Positions 36,337-45,359 of a DNA stretch of 64,000 bases are shown here, piece after piece (the stretch's first letter is position 1; each line of letters starts with the position of its first letter). The DNA lies in NCBI GenBank assembly GCA_948567375.1, contig OX419759.1:43563493-43627492 (forward strand). Reading direction: 5' to 3'. Under the pieces are notes generated by a model. It had not been told where the DNA came from. It did not search any database and saw nothing but the letters and a program-made list of their open reading frames with translations. The position numbers were made by a program, and so were the translations under genes. The stretch comes from Lunularia cruciata (lineage: Eukaryota; Streptophyta; Marchantiopsida; Lunulariales; Lunulariaceae).

Positions 36337-36480
36337 ATACAACATCTTGAAGGTACTCTACTTCTTCACACCCTTCTTCCTCTTCTACCTTTTCTTAGGG
36401 ATTTCATCAATCTTGCTCTTCCCTTTTAAATTTAATGCTTTACTACAAAGTCAAGATCTTTGTACTATCAACTATACATC
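36337..36480 (-). repeat. Old family L LTR, second piece
   Basis: Short part of the host LTR between the A solo LTR and the L solo LTR. It contains LTR-ORF-like sequence resembling 17080-17130. It ends with acatc, the left copy of the target duplication of the next insertion. Confidence 0.55.
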
Positions 36481-37558
36481 TGTGACAACCCAGAAAATAT
36501 CACTTTTGTGGTCATCAGGTAAGTAAAGTTTGTTCTCGTAGAGATACAAGTCAGAATTGGTCAAATACAAAGTCAAACAGTATGATGTAGTTCTTCTTGA
36601 GTTCTTCTTTAGTCTCTCAGGTAGAAACCACACCCAGAAGAGAGTAACAAGCACTGACTCGCATTCTCATCGCAAATTCAAACTCCTTAATCACATTTCC
36701 TTCAATTCTTTCCAAACAATCTTGATTGTGATGATTCAGGCTCTCCCAAAAATGGCACTTCAATGCAAAACTTTGCCTTAGAATTGTGTTCTACCCCTCC
36801 ATTGAAGGCCCAACTTCCTCGATCAAAATTGCTTCACATCAACTTTGCGCTGCACTCACAAATGCAAAATACTACCAACACTACAATTCCTCTAAGATCT
36901 ATCCAGACATTGCTTCAATTGCACTTCACTCAGGATCAAACACAGAAAAGGAAGATCAAGGCTACAGAATCCAACATCCAACAAACACACTTACTTGCAC
37001 TTTGAATTTCTCCACACACTCACAAACATAATCACAATGTTGATACTCAAAATCAAGCTCAAGCAATGAGCACTGCTTCACAACACTTTGCTTTATCTCT
37101 TCTCAGAAATAATGAGTACAAAACAACATTTTATTGCGAATGCCACTCTTAAATAGTGAAGCAAATAAAATTCTAACAAAAATACCGTTCTATAACAACT
37201 CTTCCTACTTGCAAATCCAAAATGATACCTCCAAACCACCTCTTCATATCTACCTCTTCCTATCTCAAAACTGTTACTACCCTGATCCGATGTCAACCTC
37301 TTCATCGGCTTTCAAACCCAATGATCTTCCTATCACTTCTTCTTCTTTAGGTATATCTGATTCTACCTTTCCTTCACTATTTCTACTATCTCTTCACTAG
37401 GAGCTACAATTGAGCTCATGGGTACTCCATCTATCTCCTTATCTTCTGACCCACTCTTCTCTAATGTGTCAAATAGCAAGCCCAAAGACACTTGCACTCC
37501 TATCTCTCTTACTTCGGGTCTAGCTACTATCAATTCCTTTCCTAATTCTACTGTGTCC

Positions 37559-38237
37559 TGTAACACCCATTTGTGCATGTGTGTGGTATTGTGATATTTA
37601 GCTTGGTATTACAAGTACTTAAGAGATATTATTTATATAGAGATAAAGGATGGTTCTATATTAGTCATGGTTAGCTAAAGTTAGTCATAGCTAAGATAGA
37701 TGGGACCTTACTTTAGAGGAAGTAGAAAAGATGAGCACCACTATTTTGGATTTTAGTGTGTTGACTTGGTATTATTCCTAGGTGTTTGGCTTTGGGGAAA
37801 GAGTTGAGAACTCTTGGGCCCGCAAGCCTTTTTGTTTTGGATTCTTCTTTAGTCCAAGGATAGCCCATGTGAAGGAATCCTTGCTTTAGTGGTTGGGTCA
37901 AGATAAGGGGAATATGCCCATGTGAATGGATATTCCTTTCTACTTTTTGACTTTACTTGACTTTTAGTCTAGTAACTTGAGTTACTACGGTAATTAGTAA
38001 CTTTGGTACGTAACTATTTCACAAGTATATAAACAAGGAGTGAGGAGGTACTCATCATCCTTTCATTTGCAACTATCTTTCTCTCATTGAGTTCTCTAGT
38101 GAGCAATGTCTTGAGTCTTGGAGTGTTAGCCTTGGAGGAGTATGATGGAGTTGGGGTTCCTTGCCTTTTTAGTCCATGGTGCGCTACGATAATAGCCATC
38201 AGAGGTTCATCCTGAGTGAGAGACAGGCCGGCTCACA
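37559..38237 (+). repeat. 5' LTR of element A1
   Basis: 679 bp, TGTAACACCC...GGCTCACA. It lacks the 13-bp segment present in A3, A4 and the solo LTR, a deletion shared with A2. Confidence 0.97.
37971..38033 (+). promoter_or_regulatory. LTR promoter of A1: AGTAACT cluster and TATA box
   Basis: TATATAAA at 38026-38033. Just upstream, AGTAACT-TG-AGTTACT (37971-37986) is a perfect 7-bp inverted repeat, followed by AGTAACT (37996-38002) and GTAACT (38010-38015). The cluster is retained in the LTRs of A2 and, with changes, A3 and A4. Binding of a MYB-type factor is possible but not shown. Confidence 0.55.
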
Positions 38238-38241
38238 TTTT

Positions 38242-38258
38242 TGGTTGCGTTGCCGGGA
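38242..38258 (+). other. Primer binding site of element A1
   Basis: TGGTTGCGTTGCCGGGA, four bases inside the LTR. It has one change from the TGGTTCCGTTGCCGGGA of A2 and A3 and resembles the tRNA-Asp-type site TGGCGCCGTTGCCGGGGA. Confidence 0.75.
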
Positions 38259-38278
38259 CCTCTCTAGAAGGCAAGATA

Positions 38279-38449
38279 ATGTTCCGCGTCCAATTCTACA
38301 TTAGGCAGAAGGAGGCTATGAGAGCTCACTTGGAGAGAACATTAGGAGAGGAGAGGGCTGAACTTATGTTAGAGAACCAAGATCCATTTGTATACCCTGT
38401 AGTTCATTATGATGTCTTTGAGGTGATTTTGTACATCTTGTACACATGA
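38279..38449 (+). CDS. Small leader ORF (module A), element A1
   Basis: A 56-codon frame from ATG at 38279 (MFRVQFYIRQKEAMR) ending in a segment with PFVYPVVHYDVFEV and YILYT. The frame is open further upstream into the LTR without an ATG. The same frame is open in all four copies. It resembles the 47-codon ORF at 39595-39738. Translation is unproven; it could be an exon of a longer leader protein. Confidence 0.35.
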   Translation: MFRVQFYIRQKEAMRAHLERTLGEERAELMLENQDPFVYPVVHYDVFEVILYILYT

Positions 38450-39097
38450 GAGGAATTGGAGAGATTGTGTGAGGTGGATTGCAGATTTTGGGGATTAAGG
38501 TGATTTTGGGCAAAATCTCAAGTTTGAGATCTGGACTTGAGATTTCTACACATGATAGCTTGGGTTATCTTTCAGTTAGCACACTTGAAATTATTGAGAG
38601 AGCTTCTATGCGCACTGGGCTAGAATTTTTGAAAGTTGATAGGGTAAAGTGCTCCCGCAAATGCATGCTCTCTGGAAAATTGTACAGAGTCTGCCATTTC
38701 TTCAATTTTCAGTGAATTGTCCTGAAAATTTCCAAGAAAATTCAGTGCATTGTATCCTACCTGGTGCCACAAAAATTAGAGAGAGATCATTTTTGCACAG
38801 TGCGTTATGAGTTTTTGAAGTGAGGGGGGTGGTTTTCAGACCAAATCTGAAATATGGGTGCTGAATAGAAAGGTGTCTAGGCCAAATGGCTCGATGAAAA
38901 GATCTAAAATTTTGCAGGGAGGGACGCCCTAGAGTTGTGATCAAGTGTGGAAAATTTCAGAGGACTGTGACATATTCGTTGGGAGATTTGAGTGACATTG
39001 TGAGGAAGGGTCAATTCTGCAGAGTGGAGATCTCATGCATGAGAAGTTTGAGATCAACAAAAAGCATGTTTGAGTGTTTAGATTCATCTTTGGGAAC
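38450..39097 (+). other. Leader region of A1 with open but ATG-poor frames
   Basis: Between module A and ORF0 the frames 38479-38715 (IKVILGKISSLRSGL type) and 38937-39125 (SLGDLSDIVRKGQF type) stay open in A1 and A2, and partly in A3 and A4, but begin without ATG. Together with ORF0 they could represent exons or a frameshift-decayed ancestor of one longer protein. I see no decisive splice signals. Confidence 0.35.
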
Positions 39098-39571
39098 ATG
39101 GAGGGTCATCAAGAGTGGAAATTGAGATTATGCAAGGTTCCCCAAGGGTTTGAGGTGATTGTAGGGGTGGATTTGAGGAAAAGAGAGTTTACAATAGAAT
39201 TTGAAGAGAGTGTTGAGAGGATCCAAAAACCTACACCACTTGGAGGAAAGAGTGAGTCTAAGTGCTTTCTATGTGGAGAGAAGGGACATAAGGCAAGTTC
39301 ATGTCCATTAACCTTTGAGAGCAAGAGATTGAGGGAAAGGAGAGGCTTACTTGACTTGGGTTTGCATGTTGGACCTTCTTCACCAAGATTGGGAGGGAGA
39401 AGATCTAAGACCAAGGAGTTGTGTGAGGTTTGTGGAGTTGAAGGACTTCCAAAAGGACATGAGTGTAGTGGAGTAAAAGCACTTTTGGAAACTTTGGTGA
39501 AGGATCTTGGAGAGAGTCTTAGTACAGCTACAGAAATACTACCACCTTCATCAGCTAGTTCTCAAGATTAG
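39098..39571 (+). CDS. ORF0 of element A1: zinc-knuckle protein upstream of gag
   Basis: 157 codons from the first ATG (MEGHQEWK); the open frame extends a little upstream without ATG. Residues 56-69 are CFLCGEKGHKASSC, a perfect CX2CX4HX4C knuckle. Residues 109-123 form a second cluster (CEVC...HEC). A basic stretch (LRERRG, RRSKTK) lies between them and the C-terminus is Ser/Thr rich. It is in the same frame as gag-pol but separated from it by a stop and about 235 bp. Gag has its own knuckle, so this is an additional protein. Some Tat/Ogre elements carry an ORF before gag, and ORF0 may be analogous. It is conserved in A2 and A3 and decayed in A4. Confidence 0.7.
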   Translation: MEGHQEWKLRLCKVPQGFEVIVGVDLRKREFTIEFEESVERIQKPTPLGGKSESKCFLCGEKGHKASSCPLTFESKRLRERRGLLDLGLHVGPSSPRLGGRRSKTKELCEVCGVEGLPKGHECSGVKALLETLVKDLGESLSTATEILPPSSASSQD

Positions 39572-39594
39572 TGATGGAGATAATCTTTCAACTT

Positions 39595-39738
39595 ATGGAT
39601 AAACTATCTATGAGAGTTAGATTAATATGCACTCTAGGATTTGATGTTGCTATAGAAATCTTGGAGCAACCGGAACCTTTTGTGTTCCCTAGAGTGGATT
39701 ATTCTCAGATGGTGTTAGTCATGTATATACTCTATTAG
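39595..39738 (+). CDS. Small ORF (module B) between ORF0 and gag, element A1
   Basis: 47 codons from ATG (MDKLSMRVRLICTLG) to a stop 68 bp before gag. Its end, EQPEPFVFPRVDY...YILY, aligns with the end of module A at 38279-38449 (shared MR, TLG, LE, PFV-P, YILY). This suggests an internal duplication flanking ORF0. Expression is unknown. Confidence 0.4.
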   Translation: MDKLSMRVRLICTLGFDVAIEILEQPEPFVFPRVDYSQMVLVMYILY

Positions 39739-39805
39739 TAATAGAGTGAGAGAAAAGAAAAGAGAAAAAAAAATTAAGAGAAAAGAAAGATAGTGAGGGG
39801 TTAAG

Positions 39806-42800
39806 ATGGGGAAACTTCCGGTTTTCTTTGGCAAGGATGGAGAAGATGTGGAGGCCTTTGTGAGAGACTTCAAGAGAGCTTGCATAGGAAACAATGAGAG
39901 GAGGAAGAATGAGTGGGCCTCATTATTACCAGATTTCTTTGAGGATGCAGCACTTACATGGTATGAGTCAGAATACCAAAAGAGAGAGAGGAGAGAGGGG
40001 GAAGAGGAGTCTTGGGAGACTTTGACTTCAGTACTCATTGAGAACTTTCTTCCTGATGAGAGTTATGAGAGATTGATGATTGAGGTTACATTTCTCAAGC
40101 AAGGAGATGGAGAGAAAGTGAGGGTCTATGTGGAAAGAGTGGAAAAGTTGGAGTCCAGATTTCGCATAGTGTTGAGGAAGGGTGGGGATGATGTGGAGAC
40201 TACAATGATTGGCATAGGGGCCATGCTCACCAAGAATTTTGTGGGAGGATTGAGACCACAAATTAGAAGCAAGGTGAGATATGAGAAACCTTCTTCCAAG
40301 GTTGAAGCTATCAAGATCGCAATTCGTATGGAGGAGAGTTTGGAAGGGGATGAGAGTGATTTGGTGGTGAAGGAGGTTGTGCATCCTCCTCAAGGCTACA
40401 AGTATGGTGGAACTTCTGATACTTTGGTGGCAAGGGTTGCACCACAAGTAGTAGTTGCTCCAATTCTTGCACCTCCACCAAAAGATCCACTCCAAACCAT
40501 CACAGAACAACTTGCGGATCTCAAGATCAATGTGGTGCAACTATGGGAGAAGAGAGAGGTGGATCAGAATGTAGGGAGAGGACCTAGGAGTTATGGAAAC
40601 TATCCATATAGAGGAGGCCAACCAGCCAACAATTTCAATGATAGAAATTGTTTTGGTTGTGGAGGAAGAGGCCATATCCAAAGGAATTGCCCAAATTCCA
40701 CTTACCATGGAGGAAGGGGTTATGAGGGAGCCAATAGAGGGAAAGAGGGAGGTAGTGAAACCCAAGTGGCTCCTAATCCCAACAAAGGTAAGGGGATAGC
40801 ATCCATAGATGTGGTTGAGAGCAAGTATGAGAAGGGAGAGTGCTCAAACTCCAAGGGTCTTAATTTGGAGCTTTTGGCACAAGAGAAGAAGAGAGCTCGT
40901 TTTGCAGAGGATGTTCACTCTTCTCAAGGATTTACTTCAAGCAAGGATACTCCTATGTCTACTAGGAGCACTCGCACCTCAACACCATCAACAACAAAGA
41001 CTCCAAGGAAGAAGTTGGGGATGGAGGACTTCTTGATCTCAAAGCAACAATGGAACTACAATGTGTTGGAGGATGTTGGTAGTCACAAGGCTAACATCAC
41101 AGTGGGCCAATTAATTGCTTTGAACCCTACCTTGAGAAAGGATCTTAGAGGTGGTTTGAGTTCTACAAGGAGCAAAAAGAAGAAGAAGGCAAAAGTTCCA
41201 GTATCAATGGGGGTGGTGGATGCCAAGCCAGCACCATGGGAGGCTTGTGAATATGCCTCCAAGATTGATGTGAGAGTGAATGGTCACAACATCAAGGATG
41301 CATTGGTTGATGGAGGATCAGCAGTGAATGCCATGTCAGAAAGGTTGATGAAGAAGTTGGGTATGATACCCTCAAGACCTTCAACATTTGTGGTGAGCAT
41401 GGCAAACAAGCAACAAGTTCGACCAGTAGGGGTGATGGATAAGGTGGTAGTTTCAGTTATGGGAGTTCAAAATCTCATGACTTTCCAAGTCTTGAAGGAT
41501 TCAAGCTATGACTTACTTCTTGGGAGGCCATGGTTGAGAGCAGCACGCACAACTGATCGATGGCACAAAGGGTATTTGAGGATTGGGCCATCAAACCATA
41601 GAGTCACTGTTCCTGTGACTAACACCACCAACACTTCACATTCAGATACCCCATCTTCTAATTATTGGGAATCAGATTCTGAAGAAGGAGCTTCAGGTGT
41701 GGACACAAGCATGGAAGAGGAGACTTCCACGGAGGAAGATGAATCTGAATCTGATTCAGATGTGTATCCCTTGTGTGCTATGGATTTTGCACCTAAGCCA
41801 GAGGTTTTGAAGGACCCAGATAAATCACCATTGACACTTGAGGAGGTAGAGAGAAGGTTATCTACCCTCAAGTATGGCCCAAATGTTACCAAGGAGGAGA
41901 AGGTGAGATTTGAGGAGATTTTCCGCAAGTTCATCCATGTGTTTGCTTTTAGTTACAAGGATTTGAAGGAAGTCACCTTGGAGGAGCACAAGATAGAGGT
42001 GGAGTCACATGCAAGACCAATCCGCCAAAAGCAACGTCGCATTAGCCCACCAATATCTTTGGTTGTGAAGGAGGAGATTGATAAGCTCAAGGAGGCTGGA
42101 TTTATCTTTGAGGTGGAGAATTCAGAATGGGTGTCTCCAATTGTCATTGTGAAGAAAAAGAATGGCAAGCTTCGGGTATGTGTGGATTACAAGAAGCTTA
42201 ATGCTGTCACCAAGAAGGACTACTACCCATTGCCATTCATTGATGAGATCTTGGAGGAGGTTGCAGGTCATGAGAGGTACAGTTTTGGAGATGGTTATAG
42301 TGGATATAACCAAATAAAGATTGCACCAGAGCATCAACAACTCACCACATTCACCACACCTTGGGGAACTTACGCTTTCAAGGTCATGCCTTTTGGGCTT
42401 TGCAATGCTCCAGCCACATTCCAACGGTTCATGAACAAGGTATTTGAACCTTTCATTGGGAAATTTGTGAGAGATTTCATTGATGACTTTTGTGTCTATG
42501 GGAGCAAGGAGGAGCACTTTGAGCACCTAATCAAAGTCTTGCAACGCTTGGATGAGGCAAATGCATCACTCAACCCAGAGAAGTGCATTTTTGGATGTGA
42601 AGAAGGTCTACTTTTGGGGCACATCATCTCCAAGGATGGAATAGCAGTTGATCCTGAGAAGGTGGGGAAAATCTCAGACCTTCCATTCCCTTCAAGCTTG
42701 ACAAAGTTACGCCAATTCTTGGGAATGGTTGGGTACTATAGGAGGTTCATCTTCTCATTTTCCAACAAGGCTTATGCATTGACCATCTACATGAAGAAGG

Positions 42801-44632
42801 GTGTAGATTACATGGTGATTTTGGAAGACAAGGAGGCTCTCAAAGCTTTTGAGGAGCTCAAGCAATCCCTTGTTGTAGCTCCAATTCTTGCTAAACCTGA
42901 TTGGAGTAAGCCTTTCATCCTCTACACTGATGCTTCTAATGTAGCTATAGGATGCGCTCTTAGTCAATTAGACCAAGATGGGCATGATCATCCAATAGCT
43001 TATGCTAGTAGGCAGATGGTTTCAGCAGAGAAGAACTACTCTGTCACAGAGAGAGAAGGGTTGGCAGTGATCTTTGGTCTCAAGAAGTTTAGACACTACT
43101 TGATTGGAGGGAAAGCCACAATTGTCACGGATCACAAGGCTTTGAAGTACATCTTCAACAAGCCTAATGTTGAAGGGAGACTAGCAAGGTGGATGATACT
43201 CTTGTCTGAGTATGACTACACAATTGAGGATAGGCCAGGAAAGAAACATGCAAATGCTGATTTGTTATCTAGAGCCTATGATCATGATGGAGATGAGCCA
43301 GTAGATGATTCCTTCCCGGATGAGGAGCTCATGACAATCTCAGTCACTCAAGAGATTCCAATGGAGTACAAGGAGATTGTGGATTTTGTGACAAGAGGTA
43401 ACTATCCAGAAGGGATGCATGCTAGGGAGAGGAAGGCCCTTGCAGCAAGATCTAGACCTTACACAATGGTGGAGGATATTCTTTTTCACCAAGGAGCAGA
43501 TGGTCTACTTCGAAGAGCAGTGGGTAAGGAAGAGTCTATCCTACTCATAAAGGAGTTTCATGAAGGTTTAGTATGTGGAGGACACTTTGCAGGAAAGGTG
43601 ACTGCTTTCAAGATTCTAGATGCAGGTTACCATTGGAGGGGGATTTTCAAGGATTGTCTTGATTATTGCAAAACTTGTCATGTTTGTCAAGCTTTTGCTA
43701 GAAAGTCTACATCCACTCCACCACTTAGATCAATTCCATTGCTAGGACCTTTTGAGAAGTGGGGAATTGATTTTGTAGGACCTCTCAATAGAACCCCAAG
43801 GAACAATCGGTACATTGTGGTAGTTACTGATTACCTTACCAAGTGGGTTGAGGCTAGACCATTGAGGGACAAGAATGAAGATGAAGTGGGTAGATTTCTT
43901 TATGAACGCATTATCACTAGGTTTGGATGCCCTTTGGAGTTGGTTTCTGATAGAGGAGGAGAGTTTACAGGAAGCATTACTACAGCCATGCTACGACATT
44001 TCTCTATCACACATAGAGTAACTACATCCTATAAGCCAAATTCCAATGGCTTGGCAGAGAGAACCAATCAGACCTTGTGCATGATGTTGGCCAAAGATGC
44101 AGAAATGGAGGGAGCTAAACATCATTGGGACAAGAGGATTCATGCAGTTTTGTGGGAGTATAGGACAACCATGAAGACTTCCACTGGATATTCTCCATTC
44201 CAATTGGTGTATGGTATTGAGTCTACCTTACCTATTCACTTTGATCTTCCTACCTTCCAAAGCATTCATAGGAGATTGAAGAAAGCACAAGGAAGTGATG
44301 CAGGGAAGTCAAGGAAGGATCAACTCATGGAGTTGGAAGAGGCAAGAGCAGTTGCTATGGTTCGAGTGGAGCAAGCCCAAAGGAAACAAAAGGAGAGCTA
44401 TGACAAGAGGCAAGGCAAGAAGAAGGTGGAGCTTTTCAAAGAAGGTGATTGGGTAATGTTGTTTGATTCCATTCGATTCAAGAGAGTGCAAAAGAAGTTT
44501 TTGCCTAAGTACTTTGGACCTTTCATAGTAGAGAAGGTGTGGGGCAATTACACCTATGATCTCAAGGAGTTGGGAGGAAGACACTTTGATAGGATTAACC
44601 ATGATAAGTTGAAGATGTACCATAGAAGGTAG
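39806..44632 (+). CDS. gag-pol: Gag-Pol polyprotein of element A1 (intact)
   Basis: 1608 codons, ATG at 39806. Gag occupies about residues 1-300, with matrix/capsid-like FVRDFKRACIG and TWYESEYQK and the knuckle CFGCGGRGHIQRNC at 282-295. A Lys run near 457-463 may act in nuclear import. Protease: ALVDGGSAVN (Asp502; DGG in place of DTG/DSG). A strongly acidic spacer at 622-652 precedes RT. RT: FGDGYSGYNQI (Asp829) and FIDDF (Asp893-Asp894). RNase H: YTDASNVAIG (Asp1042), TEREG, VTDHKAL, HANADLLSR. Integrase: HHCC (His1252, His1260, Cys1291, Cys1294), then Asp1322, Asp1382 and Glu1418 with 35-residue spacing, and the GPF module FGPFIVEKVWG. It ends YHRR without a chromodomain. All catalytic residues are present. 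Gag and Pol are in one frame, so the Gag/Pol ratio must be set by something other than a frameshift. Confidence 0.96.
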   Translation: MGKLPVFFGKDGEDVEAFVRDFKRACIGNNERRKNEWASLLPDFFEDAALTWYESEYQKRERREGEEESWETLTSVLIENFLPDESYERLMIEVTFLKQGDGEKVRVYVERVEKLESRFRIVLRKGGDDVETTMIGIGAMLTKNFVGGLRPQIRSKVRYEKPSSKVEAIKIAIRMEESLEGDESDLVVKEVVHPPQGYKYGGTSDTLVARVAPQVVVAPILAPPPKDPLQTITEQLADLKINVVQLWEKREVDQNVGRGPRSYGNYPYRGGQPANNFNDRNCFGCGGRGHIQRNCPNSTYHGGRGYEGANRGKEGGSETQVAPNPNKGKGIASIDVVESKYEKGECSNSKGLNLELLAQEKKRARFAEDVHSSQGFTSSKDTPMSTRSTRTSTPSTTKTPRKKLGMEDFLISKQQWNYNVLEDVGSHKANITVGQLIALNPTLRKDLRGGLSSTRSKKKKKAKVPVSMGVVDAKPAPWEACEYASKIDVRVNGHNIKDALVDGGSAVNAMSERLMKKLGMIPSRPSTFVVSMANKQQVRPVGVMDKVVVSVMGVQNLMTFQVLKDSSYDLLLGRPWLRAARTTDRWHKGYLRIGPSNHRVTVPVTNTTNTSHSDTPSSNYWESDSEEGASGVDTSMEEETSTEEDESESDSDVYPLCAMDFAPKPEVLKDPDKSPLTLEEVERRLSTLKYGPNVTKEEKVRFEEIFRKFIHVFAFSYKDLKEVTLEEHKIEVESHARPIRQKQRRISPPISLVVKEEIDKLKEAGFIFEVENSEWVSPIVIVKKKNGKLRVCVDYKKLNAVTKKDYYPLPFIDEILEEVAGHERYSFGDGYSGYNQIKIAPEHQQLTTFTTPWGTYAFKVMPFGLCNAPATFQRFMNKVFEPFIGKFVRDFIDDFCVYGSKEEHFEHLIKVLQRLDEANASLNPEKCIFGCEEGLLLGHIISKDGIAVDPEKVGKISDLPFPSSLTKLRQFLGMVGYYRRFIFSFSNKAYALTIYMKKGVDYMVILEDKEALKAFEELKQSLVVAPILAKPDWSKPFILYTDASNVAIGCALSQLDQDGHDHPIAYASRQMVSAEKNYSVTEREGLAVIFGLKKFRHYLIGGKATIVTDHKALKYIFNKPNVEGRLARWMILLSEYDYTIEDRPGKKHANADLLSRAYDHDGDEPVDDSFPDEELMTISVTQEIPMEYKEIVDFVTRGNYPEGMHARERKALAARSRPYTMVEDILFHQGADGLLRRAVGKEESILLIKEFHEGLVCGGHFAGKVTAFKILDAGYHWRGIFKDCLDYCKTCHVCQAFARKSTSTPPLRSIPLLGPFEKWGIDFVGPLNRTPRNNRYIVVVTDYLTKWVEARPLRDKNEDEVGRFLYERIITRFGCPLELVSDRGGEFTGSITTAMLRHFSITHRVTTSYKPNSNGLAERTNQTLCMMLAKDAEMEGAKHHWDKRIHAVLWEYRTTMKTSTGYSPFQLVYGIESTLPIHFDLPTFQSIHRRLKKAQGSDAGKSRKDQLMELEEARAVAMVRVEQAQRKQKESYDKRQGKKKVELFKEGDWVMLFDSIRFKRVQKKFLPKYFGPFIVEKVWGNYTYDLKELGGRHFDRINHDKLKMYHRR

Positions 44633-44671
44633 AGAGACCTTCACTTTGAGGACAAAGTGAAAACTTAGTCC

Positions 44672-44680
44672 GGGGGTAAA
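44672..44680 (+). other. Polypurine tract of element A1
   Basis: gggggtaaa directly before the 3' LTR; the same sequence is found in all four copies. Confidence 0.75.
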
Positions 44681-45359
44681 TGTAACACCCATTTGTGCAT
44701 GTGTGTGGTATTGTGATATTTAGCTTGGTATTACAAGTACTTAAGAGATATTATTTATATAGAGATAAAGGATGGTTCTATATTAGTCATGGTTAGCTAA
44801 AGTTAGTCATAGCTAAGATAGATGGGACCTTACTTTAGAGGAAGTAGAAAAGATGAGCACCACTATTTTGGATTTTAGTGTGTTGACTTGGTATTATTCC
44901 TAGGTGTTTGGCTTTGGGGAAAGAGTTGAGAACTCTTGGGCCCGCAAGCCTTTTTGTTTTGGATTCTTCTTTAGTCCAAGGATAGCCCATGTGAAGGAAT
45001 CCTTGCTTTAGTGGTTGGGTCAAGATAAGGGGAATATGCCCATGTGAATGGATATTCCTTTCTACTCTTTGACTTTACTTGACTTTTAGTCTAGTAACTT
45101 GAGTTACTACGGTAATTAGTAACTTTGGTACGTAACTATTTCACAAGTATATAAACAAGGAGTGAGGAGGTACTCATCATCCTTTCATTTGCAACTATCT
45201 CTCTCTCATTGAGTTCTCTAGTGAGCAATGTCTTGAGTCTTGGAGTGTTAGCCTTGGAGGAGTATGATGGAGTTGGGGTTCCTTGCCTTCTTAGTCCATG
45301 GTGCGCTACGATAATAGCCATCAGAGGTTCATCCTGAGTGAGAGATAGGCCGGCTCACA
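44681..45359 (+). repeat. 3' LTR of element A1
   Basis: 679 bp; four differences from the 5' LTR, all T/C transitions (in the contexts tttttga/tctttga, ctttctc/ctctctc, cttttta/cttctta and gacagg/gatagg). Confidence 0.97.

Larger units (their letters stand above)
37559..45359 (+). mobile_element. Element A1: complete family A retrotransposon with intact gag-pol
   Basis: 7801 bp, flanked by a perfect 4-bp target duplication gtcc (37555-37558 and 45360-45363). Its 679-bp LTRs differ at four positions, all T/C transitions. The order is LTR, primer site, about 1.5 kb leader with ORF0, a single 1608-codon gag-pol, polypurine tract, LTR. It has every sequence feature needed for autonomy. The RT (DGYSGYNQI) and the tRNA-Asp-like primer site place it near the Athila/Tat branch; there is no chromodomain. 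It lies inside a family L solo LTR. Confidence 0.97.

Noticed and set aside
37713-38199. Two short antisense frames (about 61 codons) found in every family A LTR
   Set aside because: They recur only because the LTR is repeated. One begins without ATG; they overlap the promoter and the element's own strand is the functional one.
39806-44632. Family A as a chromovirus
   Set aside because: The polyprotein ends shortly after the GPF module with no chromodomain, and RT has DGYSGYNQI, not SKLDLRSGYHQI.
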